The translations under genes and the position numbers were made by a program. From Paenibacillus agri (lineage in GTDB: Bacteria > Bacillota > Bacilli > Paenibacillales > Paenibacillaceae): a stretch of 64,000 nt of DNA. The notes under the pieces were generated by a model that worked only from the letters and a program-made list of their open reading frames with translations, ran no database searches and was not told where the DNA came from. Shown piece by piece: positions 18,517 through 26,596 of this stretch. The stretch lies in the NCBI RefSeq assembly GCF_013359945.1, contig NZ_JABWCS010000202.1:1-64000 (forward strand), in the 5' to 3' direction. Within the stretch, counting starts at the first letter, position 1, and the number at the start of each line of letters is the position of its first letter.

Positions 18517-18538
18517 TCCCGGAACCCTCGCCTACATG

Positions 18539-18573
18539 GAGACAAACGCTGGCATAAATGCCGCCAGCGTCTC
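18539..18573 (-). terminator. Intercistronic hairpin between mtlA and mtlR
   Basis: GAGACAAACGCTGGCA (18539-18554) pairs with TGCCGCCAGCGTCTC (18559-18573). No T run follows on the minus strand, so it may only attenuate or stabilise the mRNA, reducing mtlRFD expression relative to mtlA. Confidence 0.55.
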
Positions 18574-18624
18574 CCTTATTTAATCCTAAACTACTCTTGA
18601 ATGATTATCTTACACATTTATCAC

Positions 18625-20100
18625 TTACTTCAAACGCTCGACAAGCTCATCGTACTTCGGACTCTTCAGGAAGTTGTCGATAGAGATGTGCTCCGCCTTC
18701 GGATTGCTGGCAATCGCACGTTCGGTCAGCGTTTTCTGAGTGACAACAATATCAGCGTCCGACGGAATTTCACTGACTGCGGAGTTCACAACTGTAATGT
18801 TAACCCCTGCGGCCTGCAATTTCTTTCTTAGCACAGAGGCACCCATCGCACTGGAACCCATACCTGCATCACAAGCGAAGACGATCTTATTCACATCTTC
18901 TTTGCGGCGAACGTTTCCTGCATTAGCGGCACTTTCGTTTGTAGACGCTGCTACTGGAGCTGCTGCAGTTGGAGCTGCAGTTGGAGCCGTAGTGTTTCCA
19001 GCAGCTTTCATGTCTCTCATTTTGGCTGCTGCTTCTTCAATATCAGTATCTTCGTTGTTCTTCTTACTTGTCTTAAGAAGAACAGCAGCGATAAGGAAGG
19101 ATACAACAGTTGCTACAATGACCCCGGCAAACATTGGCAGGTAACCGCCTTTAGGAGTCATGGCGATATAAGAAATGATACTACCTGGAGAAGTTGCACC
19201 AGTCAGACCAGCGCCAAGCAACTGGAATGTGAACGTACCCGTCACACCACCACCGATAACCGCCAGGATCAGACGAGGATTCATCAGAATGTACGGGAAG
19301 TAGATCTCATGAATACCACCCAGGAAATGAATGATAACTGCGCCTGGTGCGGAAGCCTTGGCGGAACCGCGTCCAACCAGCCAGTAAGCAAGCAGAACAC
19401 CGAGGCCCGGACCTGGGTTGGATTCCAGCATATACAGAATGGATTTTCCAAGTCTCAGGGATTCTTCTGCAGCAATCGGTGTAAGAATACCATGGTTGAT
19501 AGCGTTGTTCAGGAACAAGATTTTGGCTGGCTCGATAATAATGTTAACGAGTGGCAGCAGGTGATGGTTCACCAAAAATTCTACACCTGAGGACAGTGCA
19601 TTCGTCAAGGCTTGAATGAGCGGCCCGATTCCTTTGAAGGACACGATAGCCAGAATACCACCGATAATACCAATCGAGAAGTTGTTGACCAGCATCTCAA
19701 AGCCTGCTCTGATCTTACCTTCCACAGCCTTGTCGAACTGCTTCAGTACCCAGGCCGATAAAGGTCCCACAACCATTGCTCCAAGGAACATCGGGATTGT
19801 TGCCCCTACGATGACACCCATAGTGACAATTGCACCAATTACGCCACCGCGCTTGCCGTGAATCATCGTTCCGCCAGTGTAACCAATTAACAGCGGCAGC
19901 AGATAAGTAATCATCGGGCCAACCAAGGTTGCCAGCTTCTCATTCGGCCACCAGCCGGTTGGAATGAATAAAGCCGTAATCAAGCCCCAAGCGATGAATG
20001 CTCCGATATTCGGCATAACCATACCGCTAAGGGTACGGCCAAATTGTTGGACTTTCACCCGTGCACCACCGGATGAAGATTGTTTTGTTTCCGTGGCCAT
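18625..20100 (-). CDS. mtlA: Mannitol-specific PTS enzyme IICB
   Basis: A 491-residue mannitol permease. The N-terminal about 340 residues form the EIIC membrane domain (FGRTLSGMVMPNIGAFIAWG, then MIHGKRGGVIGAIV and GGIHEIYFPYILMNP with the GI.E substrate motif). A flexible Ala/Pro/Thr linker (about 370-400) leads to a C-terminal EIIB domain with the phosphocysteine in FACDAGMGSSAMGA. No EIIA is fused; it is supplied by mtlF. It is the first gene of the operon, with GGGGG nine bases before the ATG. Confidence 0.96.
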   Translation of the reverse strand: MATETKQSSSGGARVKVQQFGRTLSGMVMPNIGAFIAWGLITALFIPTGWWPNEKLATLVGPMITYLLPLLIGYTGGTMIHGKRGGVIGAIVTMGVIVGATIPMFLGAMVVGPLSAWVLKQFDKAVEGKIRAGFEMLVNNFSIGIIGGILAIVSFKGIGPLIQALTNALSSGVEFLVNHHLLPLVNIIIEPAKILFLNNAINHGILTPIAAEESLRLGKSILYMLESNPGPGLGVLLAYWLVGRGSAKASAPGAVIIHFLGGIHEIYFPYILMNPRLILAVIGGGVTGTFTFQLLGAGLTGATSPGSIISYIAMTPKGGYLPMFAGVIVATVVSFLIAAVLLKTSKKNNEDTDIEEAAAKMRDMKAAGNTTAPTAAPTAAAPVAASTNESAANAGNVRRKEDVNKIVFACDAGMGSSAMGASVLRKKLQAAGVNITVVNSAVSEIPSDADIVVTQKTLTERAIASNPKAEHISIDNFLKSPKYDELVERLK

Positions 20101-20184
20101 TGTAATAAGCCCCCTTAAAGTTATTCAAGCGGGACACCTTCACGTCTTCGGTGTAAAGGAAATCCCCTATGACCACATCGTAAA

Positions 20185-20198
20185 TCAAAGCGCTTTCT
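20185..20198 (-). promoter_or_regulatory. Candidate cre (CcpA) site of the mtl operon
   Basis: The minus-strand 14-mer AGAAAGCGCTTTGA differs at two positions from TGAAAGCGCTTTCA, the Gram-positive catabolite-responsive element. It lies about 85 bases upstream of the mtlA start, a position where bound CcpA would repress. Repression of mannitol genes by glucose through CcpA is known in relatives. Confidence 0.6.
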
Positions 20199-20236
20199 TT
20201 GTCACCAAATTGAAAACACGGTTTCGGCATGAACAT

Positions 20237-20271
20237 TGTTGACAACATTTAAGAGTTCCTGCCATTTGGCA
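20237..20271 (-). promoter_or_regulatory. Candidate MtlR operator region (two palindromes)
   Basis: TGTTGACAACA (20237-20247) and TGCCATTTGGCA (20260-20271) are short palindromes 12 bases apart, about 140-170 bases upstream of mtlA. They contain TTGTCA/TGCCAA-like half sites of the type bound by MtlR in Bacillus and Geobacillus. Assignment is by position and half-site resemblance only. Confidence 0.4.
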
Positions 20272-20449
20272 TCAAAGGTCCGAAAAGCCGCAGAACTACG
20301 CGAAAAATGCCGTCGCAGACTTTCATATATTAACAGTTTTCCGCTTGATCTTTCTGCTATTGACAGCACAAGATTGTCGTTAATTTCTCCAAGCACTGGG
20401 GAATTCATACACTCTGACAACAGAATGCCAGCCTGAAGCAAGACTTACA

Positions 20450-20509
20450 CAAACAAAAACCGGCCTGCAAATTTGCTACCCTGTAGCAGGTAGCAAATGC
20501 AAGCCGGTT
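20450..20509 (-). terminator. Strong terminator of the aldo/keto reductase gene
   Basis: On the minus strand AACCGGCTTGCATTTGCTACC (20509-20489) pairs with the complementary arm at 20480-20458, a stem of about 21 bp with one or two mismatches, followed by TTTTTGTTTGTGT. Confidence 0.9.
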
Positions 20510-20540
20510 GGAACTACAATCCGGTCGTATTTATTGATAA

Positions 20541-21443
20541 TCAAACCATATCTAATGGCACTTTCCAGGAAGGCTGCGGGAACGCAAAATCCAGCTTCAA
20601 CAATTCATCATTATTGAGCTTGATCCTTACAGCTGCTGCATTCTCGATCACATGCCTCCGCGAGGACGCCTTAGGAATGGCCATGACCAGAGCCTCACGG
20701 ATCGACCAAGCCAGCAGCACTTGAAGGGGGGTTGCCTGATGGTCGTCTGCAATCTCACGGACAACCTCGTTCTCTACCAGCCCCTTGCGGAGAGCCCCCG
20801 CCTGCGCCAGCGGCGAGTAGGCCATAAGCGGAATCTTATGTCCGCTCATCCAAGGCAGCAGATCATTCTCGATGCCCCTTGAACCGAGATGATACAGCAC
20901 CTGGTTCACCATACAGCGGCTTCCCTTCGCAACGCGCTGGAGCTCCTGCATCTCCTCAAGATCCAGGTTGGACACACCCCATCTGGCAATCTTACCGGCA
21001 GTCACCAATGCTTCCATGCCCTCCACCGTCTCCTCCAGCGGAATTTCTCCACGCCAGTGAAGTAAGTAAAGGTCGAGGTGATCCGTGTTCAGCCGTTTCA
21101 GACTTTCTTCACAGCTCTGGACAAGTCTTTCCTTACCGGCATTATGCGGATATACCTTCGAGACAAGAAAGACTTTATCACGTATTCCTTTAATCGCCTC
21201 ACTGATCATTTCCTCTGATCTGCCATCGCCATACATCTCGGCCGTGTCGATGAGATCCAGACCCAGCTCCACGCCAAGCCTCAGTGTGGCAATTTCTTCT
21301 TCCCTTGCGGAAGACATGTCACCCATATTCCAGGTTCCCTGACCAATTCTGGGCACCGATGCGCCATCCGGAAGCTGGATACGGTTCTTGCGGTTGGCCT
21401 GCCCGATAGCTTCTAATTCTTCTTCACTGACCTGCCAGTTCAT
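20541..21443 (-). CDS. Aldo/keto reductase
   Basis: A 300-residue NADPH-dependent aldo/keto reductase. Motifs: LGVELGLDLIDTAEMYGDGRSEE with the catalytic Asp and Tyr, VSKVYPHN (catalytic Lys), LYLLHW with the active-site His, WGVSNLD, and IPKASSRRHVIENAAA for NADP binding. It has an extra stretch of about 23 residues before the usual QLPDGASVPRIGQGTWNMG start, but GGGG nine bases before ATG 21443 supports the longer form. The substrate is unknown. It is a single-gene unit with its own terminator. Confidence 0.92.
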   Translation of the reverse strand: MNWQVSEEELEAIGQANRKNRIQLPDGASVPRIGQGTWNMGDMSSAREEEIATLRLGVELGLDLIDTAEMYGDGRSEEMISEAIKGIRDKVFLVSKVYPHNAGKERLVQSCEESLKRLNTDHLDLYLLHWRGEIPLEETVEGMEALVTAGKIARWGVSNLDLEEMQELQRVAKGSRCMVNQVLYHLGSRGIENDLLPWMSGHKIPLMAYSPLAQAGALRKGLVENEVVREIADDHQATPLQVLLAWSIREALVMAIPKASSRRHVIENAAAVRIKLNNDELLKLDFAFPQPSWKVPLDMV

Positions 21444-21551
21444 GTTTGAAGTCCCCTTAATAAGTGAGTTGTATATTTATTATACTTACCCCCTAGGAGC
21501 GATCGAAACCTGGGGAACGTGTCTAAATTTATAATAATAAAAAGAACGAAA

Positions 21552-21866
21552 CTACGCTATCGCCTTAAGCCCTACCGCCGCACCGAGAATCATCACGATA
21601 AAAACAATCCGCTTCCAGTTTCTCGGCTCACCGTACAACAGCATGCCCAGAATGGCCCCGCCTGAAGCGCCGATTCCCGTCCAAACCGCATAGGCCGTAC
21701 CCATCGGGAGGCTCTCCATCGCCAGTGCCAGAAAGATAAAACTCCCGCCAAAACCAAGCAACAGTAGACAGAAGGCCTGCCAGTTGCGGTCCTTGTTCAA
21801 TTTGTTAATCATCGTTACACCGAACATTTCCAATATCCCGGCTACTACGAGAAATAACCACGCCAT
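21552..21866 (-). CDS. ykkD: SMR-family guanidinium exporter subunit, YkkD-like
   Basis: A 104-residue four-helix small multidrug resistance protein. The first helix carries the essential Glu (LVVAGILEMFGVTMIN), and MGTAYAVWTGIGASGGAILGM is the SMR signature around helix 3. It resembles YkkD, which works with YkkC as a heterodimeric exporter. GGAGGTGG lies just before the ATG, which follows the stop of its partner directly (TAAATG). The guanidine-I riboswitch upstream indicates guanidinium as the exported compound. Confidence 0.92.
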   Translation of the reverse strand: MAWLFLVVAGILEMFGVTMINKLNKDRNWQAFCLLLLGFGGSFIFLALAMESLPMGTAYAVWTGIGASGGAILGMLLYGEPRNWKRIVFIVMILGAAVGLKAIA

Positions 21867-22211
21867 TTAAGCCACCTCCTTACTGGGTTCTTCCTTGGTA
21901 ACGAGCTTCAGCCCCACCACACCCGCCAGTAAAATCAGCACGAGCACCAGTTTCAGTAGTTTGAACGGTTCTCCAAACCAGATCATCTCCGCCATAATCG
22001 TACCCGCTGTGCCCAGTCCGACGAATACAGAATAAACCGTACCTACAGGCAGCTTTTGACTGGCTGAGATCATGCCATAGAAGCTGACAACGATTGCAAT
22101 GATCGTGACCAGCCACTCCCATGGAGCGGAGGCATGCTTCAGGCCGATAACCCAGATCACCTCAAAGCAGGCAGCGACCACAACCTTGGCCCAATCCAGA
22201 TTCTTCCTCAC
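21867..22211 (-). CDS. ykkC: SMR-family guanidinium exporter subunit, YkkC-like
   Basis: A 114-residue SMR protein with the conserved Glu in VVVAACFEVIWVIGLKHA and LPVGTVYSVFVGLGTAGTI as helix-3 signature, very similar to Bacillus YkkC. The longest open frame starts at GTG 22256, but that N-terminus is hydrophilic and begins inside the riboswitch terminator. GTG 22211 with GGGGGAG six bases upstream gives the normal SMR length. It is the first gene of the pair controlled by the riboswitch. Confidence 0.93.
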   Translation of the reverse strand: MRKNLDWAKVVVAACFEVIWVIGLKHASAPWEWLVTIIAIVVSFYGMISASQKLPVGTVYSVFVGLGTAGTIMAEMIWFGEPFKLLKLVLVLILLAGVVGLKLVTKEEPSKEVA

Positions 22212-22254
22212 CTGTTTCTCCCCCTTATTAGCACACTTAACTTTCTCATTGGTC

Positions 22255-22400
22255 ACAATAAAATAAGCCCGGGAGGTATTCGTCGATAACAGACGATTCC
22301 TCCCGGGCTTTTATCCCTCCGTGTGAACACGAATCTCTTGATTCGTGCGTTTTCCCTCGGACCTGACCAGCTTGAAGAAGCTGCGGAACCCTAGAAAACC
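22255..22400 (-). promoter_or_regulatory. Guanidine-I (ykkC) riboswitch with terminator
   Basis: The minus strand carries the conserved blocks of the ykkC RNA in order: CTAGGGTTCCG (22394-22384), TGGTCAGGTCCGAGGGAAAA (about 22371-22352), and ACACGGAGGGATAAAAGCCC ending in CGGGAGG. The last block shares bases with a terminator whose arms start AAGCCCGGGAGG (22310-22292 and 22284-22265), followed by TTATTTTATT. By knowledge of the class, guanidinium binding stabilises the aptamer, prevents the terminator and turns on the exporter genes. Confidence 0.95.
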
Positions 22401-22601
22401 AAACAATGATTAAGTTACATTACATGTTAGCAAATTGGGAGCTAGAACGCAAGCCCTTACCACGTATCTTGCACAGCACTTCCGAGTACAGATAAATATA
22501 GTACTGCATGGCCCTTTCTGCATATTTCGGCTCCAACGCTTCAGGGAATGTGGTACAATTCTGAAGAAGACCTTGGAGTCCTTTTTAAAAGGAGCGATCG
22601 A

Positions 22602-22925
22602 ATGGGCGTTGGGATTTTAGCAATTGGTGTGCTGGTGTTTATCATTATGCAAACCATTTTACGTGATAACAGCAAGAAAACCGGCAGAAAATCAACAAAA
22701 TACCGCAATAATGATACTGCTGGCTTCATAGCGGCTTCCGAGCCAAATTTATTTCAGGACTATACAAAACCGCATGAGGAGGATCGTCCTGATCATGATG
22801 ACTCATCCTATCCCGGTAGTCATGAGTCGAATGCTGGGTACAGCCATAGCAGCGTCGATTCCAGCGGAGACAGTAACTCGGTGAGTGACTGCGGCGGAAG
22901 CGATTCAGGTGGTGGTGCTGATTGA
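22602..22925 (+). CDS. Small membrane-anchored Ser/Gly/Asp-rich protein
   Basis: A 107-residue orphan. An N-terminal hydrophobic helix (GVGILAIGVLVFIIMQTIL) is followed by a hydrophilic, low-complexity tail rich in Ser, Gly, Asp and His, ending in DCGGSDSGGGAD. The start ATG 22602 follows AAAGGAG by seven bases; an 18-codon upstream extension of the frame lacks such a site. The Cys-Gly-Gly tail resembles small surface or TPM-like proteins, but no family was recognised. It is a single plus-strand gene with a terminator after it. Confidence 0.7.
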   Translation: MGVGILAIGVLVFIIMQTILRDNSKKTGRKSTKYRNNDTAGFIAASEPNLFQDYTKPHEEDRPDHDDSSYPGSHESNAGYSHSSVDSSGDSNSVSDCGGSDSGGGAD

Positions 22926-22958
22926 ACCTTCCCCCTATTGGTTCAAAGCATTTTAGGA

Positions 22959-23010
22959 AAAACAGCCCTGCGCGGTTCTGACCGGAATCAGATAACGCAG
23001 GGCTGTTTCT
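22959..23010. terminator. Bidirectional terminator
   Basis: AAACAGCCCTGCG (22960-22972) pairs perfectly with CGCAGGGCTGTTT (22996-23008); A/T-rich flanks on both sides allow it to serve the orphan plus-strand gene and the convergent minus-strand gene ending at 23042. Confidence 0.8.
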
Positions 23011-23041
23011 CTGTGACTATCAGACTGGCAACGCACATAGC

Positions 23042-23392
23042 TTAGTACTTCACCTCAGAAGATACGAGTCGATGCGCATCAACCAATTCTCCATCCGCGT
23101 TCTTACCCCATACCGAGATTTCAGTCTGCCCGGCAGTATCATCGCCGATGGTGAACAGAAATTCATACCCATCTAAATTAGCATAATTATTGTGGGTGAT
23201 GACCTCATTGGGGCCTACTGGAAAAGCCTCAAGTACATATAAAGTTCTTGTTCCATTCAAATAATACCCTTCAAACAACACTGTAGAAGTGTTCACCGGA
23301 TCGTTGTTCACGATCTTGATTGTTATCGTTTGCGTTGGTCTTACTCCGTTGACGGGAGTATTCACAATCGGGCCGGTAGTTAAAATTGCCAT
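23042..23392 (-). CDS. Conserved hypothetical beta-rich protein
   Basis: A 116-residue protein without signal peptide or membrane helix, starting MAILTTGPIVNTPVNGVRPTQ and alternating hydrophobic and polar residues in short strands (TITIKIVNN, FEGYYLNGTRTLYVLEAF). GGAGGAG lies eight bases before the ATG. Similar proteins, often in several copies, seem to occur in Paenibacillus and Brevibacillus, but no function is known to me. The composition would fit a small surface or spore-coat beta-sandwich; this is a guess. Confidence 0.75.
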   Translation of the reverse strand: MAILTTGPIVNTPVNGVRPTQTITIKIVNNDPVNTSTVLFEGYYLNGTRTLYVLEAFPVGPNEVITHNNYANLDGYEFLFTIGDDTAGQTEISVWGKNADGELVDAHRLVSSEVKY

Positions 23393-23524
23393 CTCGTCTG
23401 CTCCTCCTCTCCTTCACCTCAAAAGTTCTCCCTATCAATATTAGGAAGAATTTTGATATAGTGTATGCAAGATTCGGATGCATGGTTTGGATGCTTCGAC
23501 CTTTTTTGTATTACAGCGCAAGGT

Positions 23525-24058
23525 TCATCGGTACTCAATCAACCAACAATCCTGATATTTCCCCTCGTGCAGTTCACTTTGCGGCAAGAGCTTCACTTTT
23601 CTAAACCCGCATTTTTCATAACACCGGATAGCCCTGGCGTTTCTTGTCTGTGGGTCCATAACCACCACATCTGCTTGTTTATCACCTGTTAAGTAATTAA
23701 CCATAGATGTAACAAGCAGCGTTCCGATGCCTCTATTCCAATAATCGGCTTCTCCTATGAATTGATCCATACCATAGATGTTCTCATTCTCATCCGTGTA
23801 GCCATATTCCCTCTTTGATTCGTCATCTAGCGGATAGAATTGGATGTATCCTATCGCTTTAGCATCATATTCGATAATACACCTAACCTCATCGTCTTCC
23901 TGGGCGTAAAATACTTCATTCACCTTGTCCAGGTCATGAGGGTCGTCCCTTCCTGCATAAAATTCCAGAACCGCAGGGTCCGAAAGCCATTTCGATAACC
24001 AAATATTATCGCTTTGCTCTAGTTCACGTACTGCCAAGCTACCACTTTGAAAAAGCAT
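23525..24058 (-). CDS. GNAT acetyltransferase, AAC(6')-like
   Basis: A 177-residue GNAT-fold N-acetyltransferase. The acetyl-CoA-binding region is YWNRGIGTLLVTSMVNYL (motif A) and the DPQTRNARAIRCYEKCGFRK block is motif B. The pattern IGYIQFYPL … YGMDQFIGEADYWNRGIGT resembles aminoglycoside 6'-N-acetyltransferases and their chromosomal relatives. The substrate cannot be set from sequence alone. It ends 15 bases before the next acetyltransferase gene begins on the same strand. Confidence 0.85.
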   Translation of the reverse strand: MLFQSGSLAVRELEQSDNIWLSKWLSDPAVLEFYAGRDDPHDLDKVNEVFYAQEDDEVRCIIEYDAKAIGYIQFYPLDDESKREYGYTDENENIYGMDQFIGEADYWNRGIGTLLVTSMVNYLTGDKQADVVVMDPQTRNARAIRCYEKCGFRKVKLLPQSELHEGKYQDCWLIEYR

Positions 24059-24073
24059 GGTATCCCTCCGAGG

Positions 24074-24694
24074 TTAAACTTTTATAATAAAGCTCCAGTT
24101 GCCTACTTCCAGACCATATCTGCTAATAACAGATTCACCAAACTCCGAGAACCCGCGTCTTGTATAAAATATCCGATTGCTATCCGTATTGGTAATCAAG
24201 GTTAAGTCGCCCCCTCCGTTTTTCGCTATGTAAGGGAGGATACAGTCTGCTATCATTTTGCTGCCCAAATGCTGGCTTTGATACTGTGGCGCTACCGCAA
24301 AGGACTCCAAGTACCAATAGGGCGTTTTTAAATCGGCAAAGGCATGCTTGGCCTCATCCATTACTTCCAGGAGATTCCGAATCCGCGAGACCCCCGCACT
24401 CCACAATAACTTGAGGCCCCCGGCAAGCACAAAGTTCCATAGTCCAATATCAGGCTTATCACGATGCTTCAATAAAGCCGCAGCTACGATTTGCTCTCCA
24501 TCAACCGCTACCAGACAGCAATGCTGACGATAATATGCTTTTGTATTTACAAGATGCAGCTGGTAAAAGAAATCCTCATCACTCTTGTTGTTGCTTCCCA
24601 TTACGCTGAAGAGTGGATATCCTTTAAAGGCTTCATCAAATAGCACCGCTATTTGTGTTAATTCATGCTCTTCTGCTAATCTATAACGAACCAT
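24074..24694 (-). CDS. GNAT acetyltransferase
   Basis: A 206-residue GNAT protein. ESFAVAPQYQSQHLGSKMIADCILPYI is the acetyl-CoA motif A, and NTDSNRIFYTRRGFSEFG is motif B. The longest frame begins at 24742, but ATG 24694 has GGGGG seven bases upstream and begins VRYRLAEEHELTQIAVLFDEAF, a typical GNAT N-terminus. It is upstream of and co-directional with the AAC(6')-like gene, 15 bases apart, so they may be co-transcribed. The substrate is unknown. Confidence 0.82.
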   Translation of the reverse strand: MVRYRLAEEHELTQIAVLFDEAFKGYPLFSVMGSNNKSDEDFFYQLHLVNTKAYYRQHCCLVAVDGEQIVAAALLKHRDKPDIGLWNFVLAGGLKLLWSAGVSRIRNLLEVMDEAKHAFADLKTPYWYLESFAVAPQYQSQHLGSKMIADCILPYIAKNGGGDLTLITNTDSNRIFYTRRGFSEFGESVISRYGLEVGNWSFIIKV

Positions 24695-24823
24695 CGTAAT
24701 GCCCCCATTTCGTACAGCCGCATATTTATGAACACCTATCAACCAATAAACATGTGTATACTATAATTTCCGATCATCACAATTTCAATCAACAAAGCCG
24801 TAAGTGAAAATAGAAGATTGAGC

Positions 24824-26596
24824 TTACCCCGCTTCACTCTCCCATCGGTTATACGTAAACAAGCTTCGATACGTCTCACTTCGTGCCCACAGTTCTTCAT
24901 GACTACCTTCGTCCAGCATCAGCCCATCGTCGAGTAACACGATCCGATCCGCTTGCTTAACCGATGAGAAACGGTGGGCCACTATAACAACAGTCCGCTC
25001 TCCCGCCAATTGATCCAGGGTACGGTTGATCCCATTTTCCGATTCCTGATCGAGCTGTGAAGTGGCTTCATCCAGGATTACAATCCGGGCTTGCGATAAT
25101 ATCATCCGTGCCAAGGCGAGCCGCTGTTTCTGTCCTCCCGAGAGCTGAACACCACGCTCACCGATCATCGTCTCATACTGCTGAGGCAGCTTAAGGATAA
25201 ATTCATCCATCTGCGCTGCTGCACATGCTTCGGTTACCTCAAGGTCGGTAGCTGCAGGTTCGGCCAGGCGTACATTTTCCAGCACAGACATGTTGAAAAT
25301 ATTAGAGTCCTGCATCACTACGCCGATCTCCCGGTGCAGCTCATGATGCCGAATGGTAGAAATATCGCGTTCATCCAGATCGATACGGCCTGAATCCGGC
25401 TGATACATCCCCAGCAGCAGCTTCATCAGCGTGCTTTTACCTGAGCCGCTTCGGCCAACGATAGCTACCTTCGTCCCTGCTTCAATACGTAAAGTGATCC
25501 CTTGCAGCGCCGATTTTGTGGCATTCCCATAACGAAAGCTCACATCTTCGAAGGAAATCGTTCCTGCTCCCGGCAGAAAGAATGGCTTCATGCTCAGTTC
25601 TGAACTCCTCATATCTTCCTTCGTTTCCTCCAGCGTATTCTTTACCTTTTCTAGAGAAGGAAGATCGTCCATGAACTGCATATCCAGATCCATAATTTTG
25701 GCAAGCTGTGTGAAGCACTGTTCGTAATACTTCATGAACACCAAGAGACTGCCTACCGTCATATCCCCATGAATGATAAGCAGACCGCCCACAAAGTACA
25801 GGTTCATGCGTGTAATAAAGAAATCCTTAATGGCTTGAAATGACCGATTGCCGTACCAATACATATGGCGCTTGAAAAATAACCTGCTGAGCTCATGCCA
25901 ATACTCGGTGAAGGCCAGCGAGCTTCTTTTCTCCATCCCATTCGTCTTGACTTCCTTCCAGGCGCGAATCGAATGCTGCAGCCACCCCTCGTATCGTCCA
26001 AACGTCTCCCGGTATTTCTCCGCGGCTTCCTTCGCTCCTTTTCCCAGCCACTTGGTCATCCAGAAGGATAAAGGCACCATCAGCAGGCCAAACAATGTCA
26101 GCTTCCAGCTGAACCAAGCCATAAGCGCTGCACTCGATATCAGGAAGGCAATACTGTAACCATACTCAAGTAGATGGGACTTAAACAGGCGGTCTACAGC
26201 TTCAACGTCTTGGTCGATCCGGTTCTTCAAGTCACCTGCATTCTGTTGTTCGTAGTTCTCGAACGGCATTTGTACAAATCGGGCCCACACTTTCCTGCGG
26301 ACAGCGAAGGTCAATCGATTTGACAGTTTATTTTGAGCAATCAATTGTCCGCCTGTCACTGCGCTTTCTACGACATACAGGAGTATATAGCCTATACAAA
26401 TGTACAAAAGCAGCCTAAGCTCATGACCAATCATCACCCGATCCACTAAAAGTTTGAAAAGCAGCGGAGAGGCTAGCCCCAGCAGGAGCAGCATCGCACT
26501 CGCACCTATCAATCCCAGTAACAATAACCGGTGCTGTCTCCACTCCGGCTTGAATGATCGGAACCATTGCAAACGCATCGTCAGCGACCGCTTCAT
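24824..26596 (-). CDS. ABC exporter half-transporter (permease-ATPase) 2
   Basis: A 590-residue type IV ABC exporter: six N-terminal transmembrane helices (about 25-300) and an ATPase domain with Walker A VGRSGSGKSTLM, signature LSGGQKQRLALAR, Walker B IVILDEATSQLD and the H-loop VAHRFSS. It lacks an N-terminal peptidase domain. Its ATG overlaps the stop of the first ABC gene (ATGA), so the two probably form a heterodimer. The D-loop/Walker B region carries SQLD instead of SALD. Confidence 0.92.
   Translation of the reverse strand: MKRSLTMRLQWFRSFKPEWRQHRLLLLGLIGASAMLLLLGLASPLLFKLLVDRVMIGHELRLLLYICIGYILLYVVESAVTGGQLIAQNKLSNRLTFAVRRKVWARFVQMPFENYEQQNAGDLKNRIDQDVEAVDRLFKSHLLEYGYSIAFLISSAALMAWFSWKLTLFGLLMVPLSFWMTKWLGKGAKEAAEKYRETFGRYEGWLQHSIRAWKEVKTNGMEKRSSLAFTEYWHELSRLFFKRHMYWYGNRSFQAIKDFFITRMNLYFVGGLLIIHGDMTVGSLLVFMKYYEQCFTQLAKIMDLDMQFMDDLPSLEKVKNTLEETKEDMRSSELSMKPFFLPGAGTISFEDVSFRYGNATKSALQGITLRIEAGTKVAIVGRSGSGKSTLMKLLLGMYQPDSGRIDLDERDISTIRHHELHREIGVVMQDSNIFNMSVLENVRLAEPAATDLEVTEACAAAQMDEFILKLPQQYETMIGERGVQLSGGQKQRLALARMILSQARIVILDEATSQLDQESENGINRTLDQLAGERTVVIVAHRFSSVKQADRIVLLDDGLMLDEGSHEELWARSETYRSLFTYNRWESEAG

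Larger units (their letters stand above)
20101..20449. other. mtl operon leader and promoter region, no gene
   Basis: About 350 bases between mtlA and the terminator of the next gene. It contains a candidate cre site and two short palindromes, annotated separately. A 79-codon minus-strand frame here has no ribosome binding site and no protein-like composition. No convincing consensus -35/-10 pair was found by eye. Confidence 0.5.

Noticed and set aside
20202..20441. 79-codon minus-strand frame upstream of mtlA
   Set aside because: No ribosome binding site, overlaps palindromes that look like operator sites, not protein-like.
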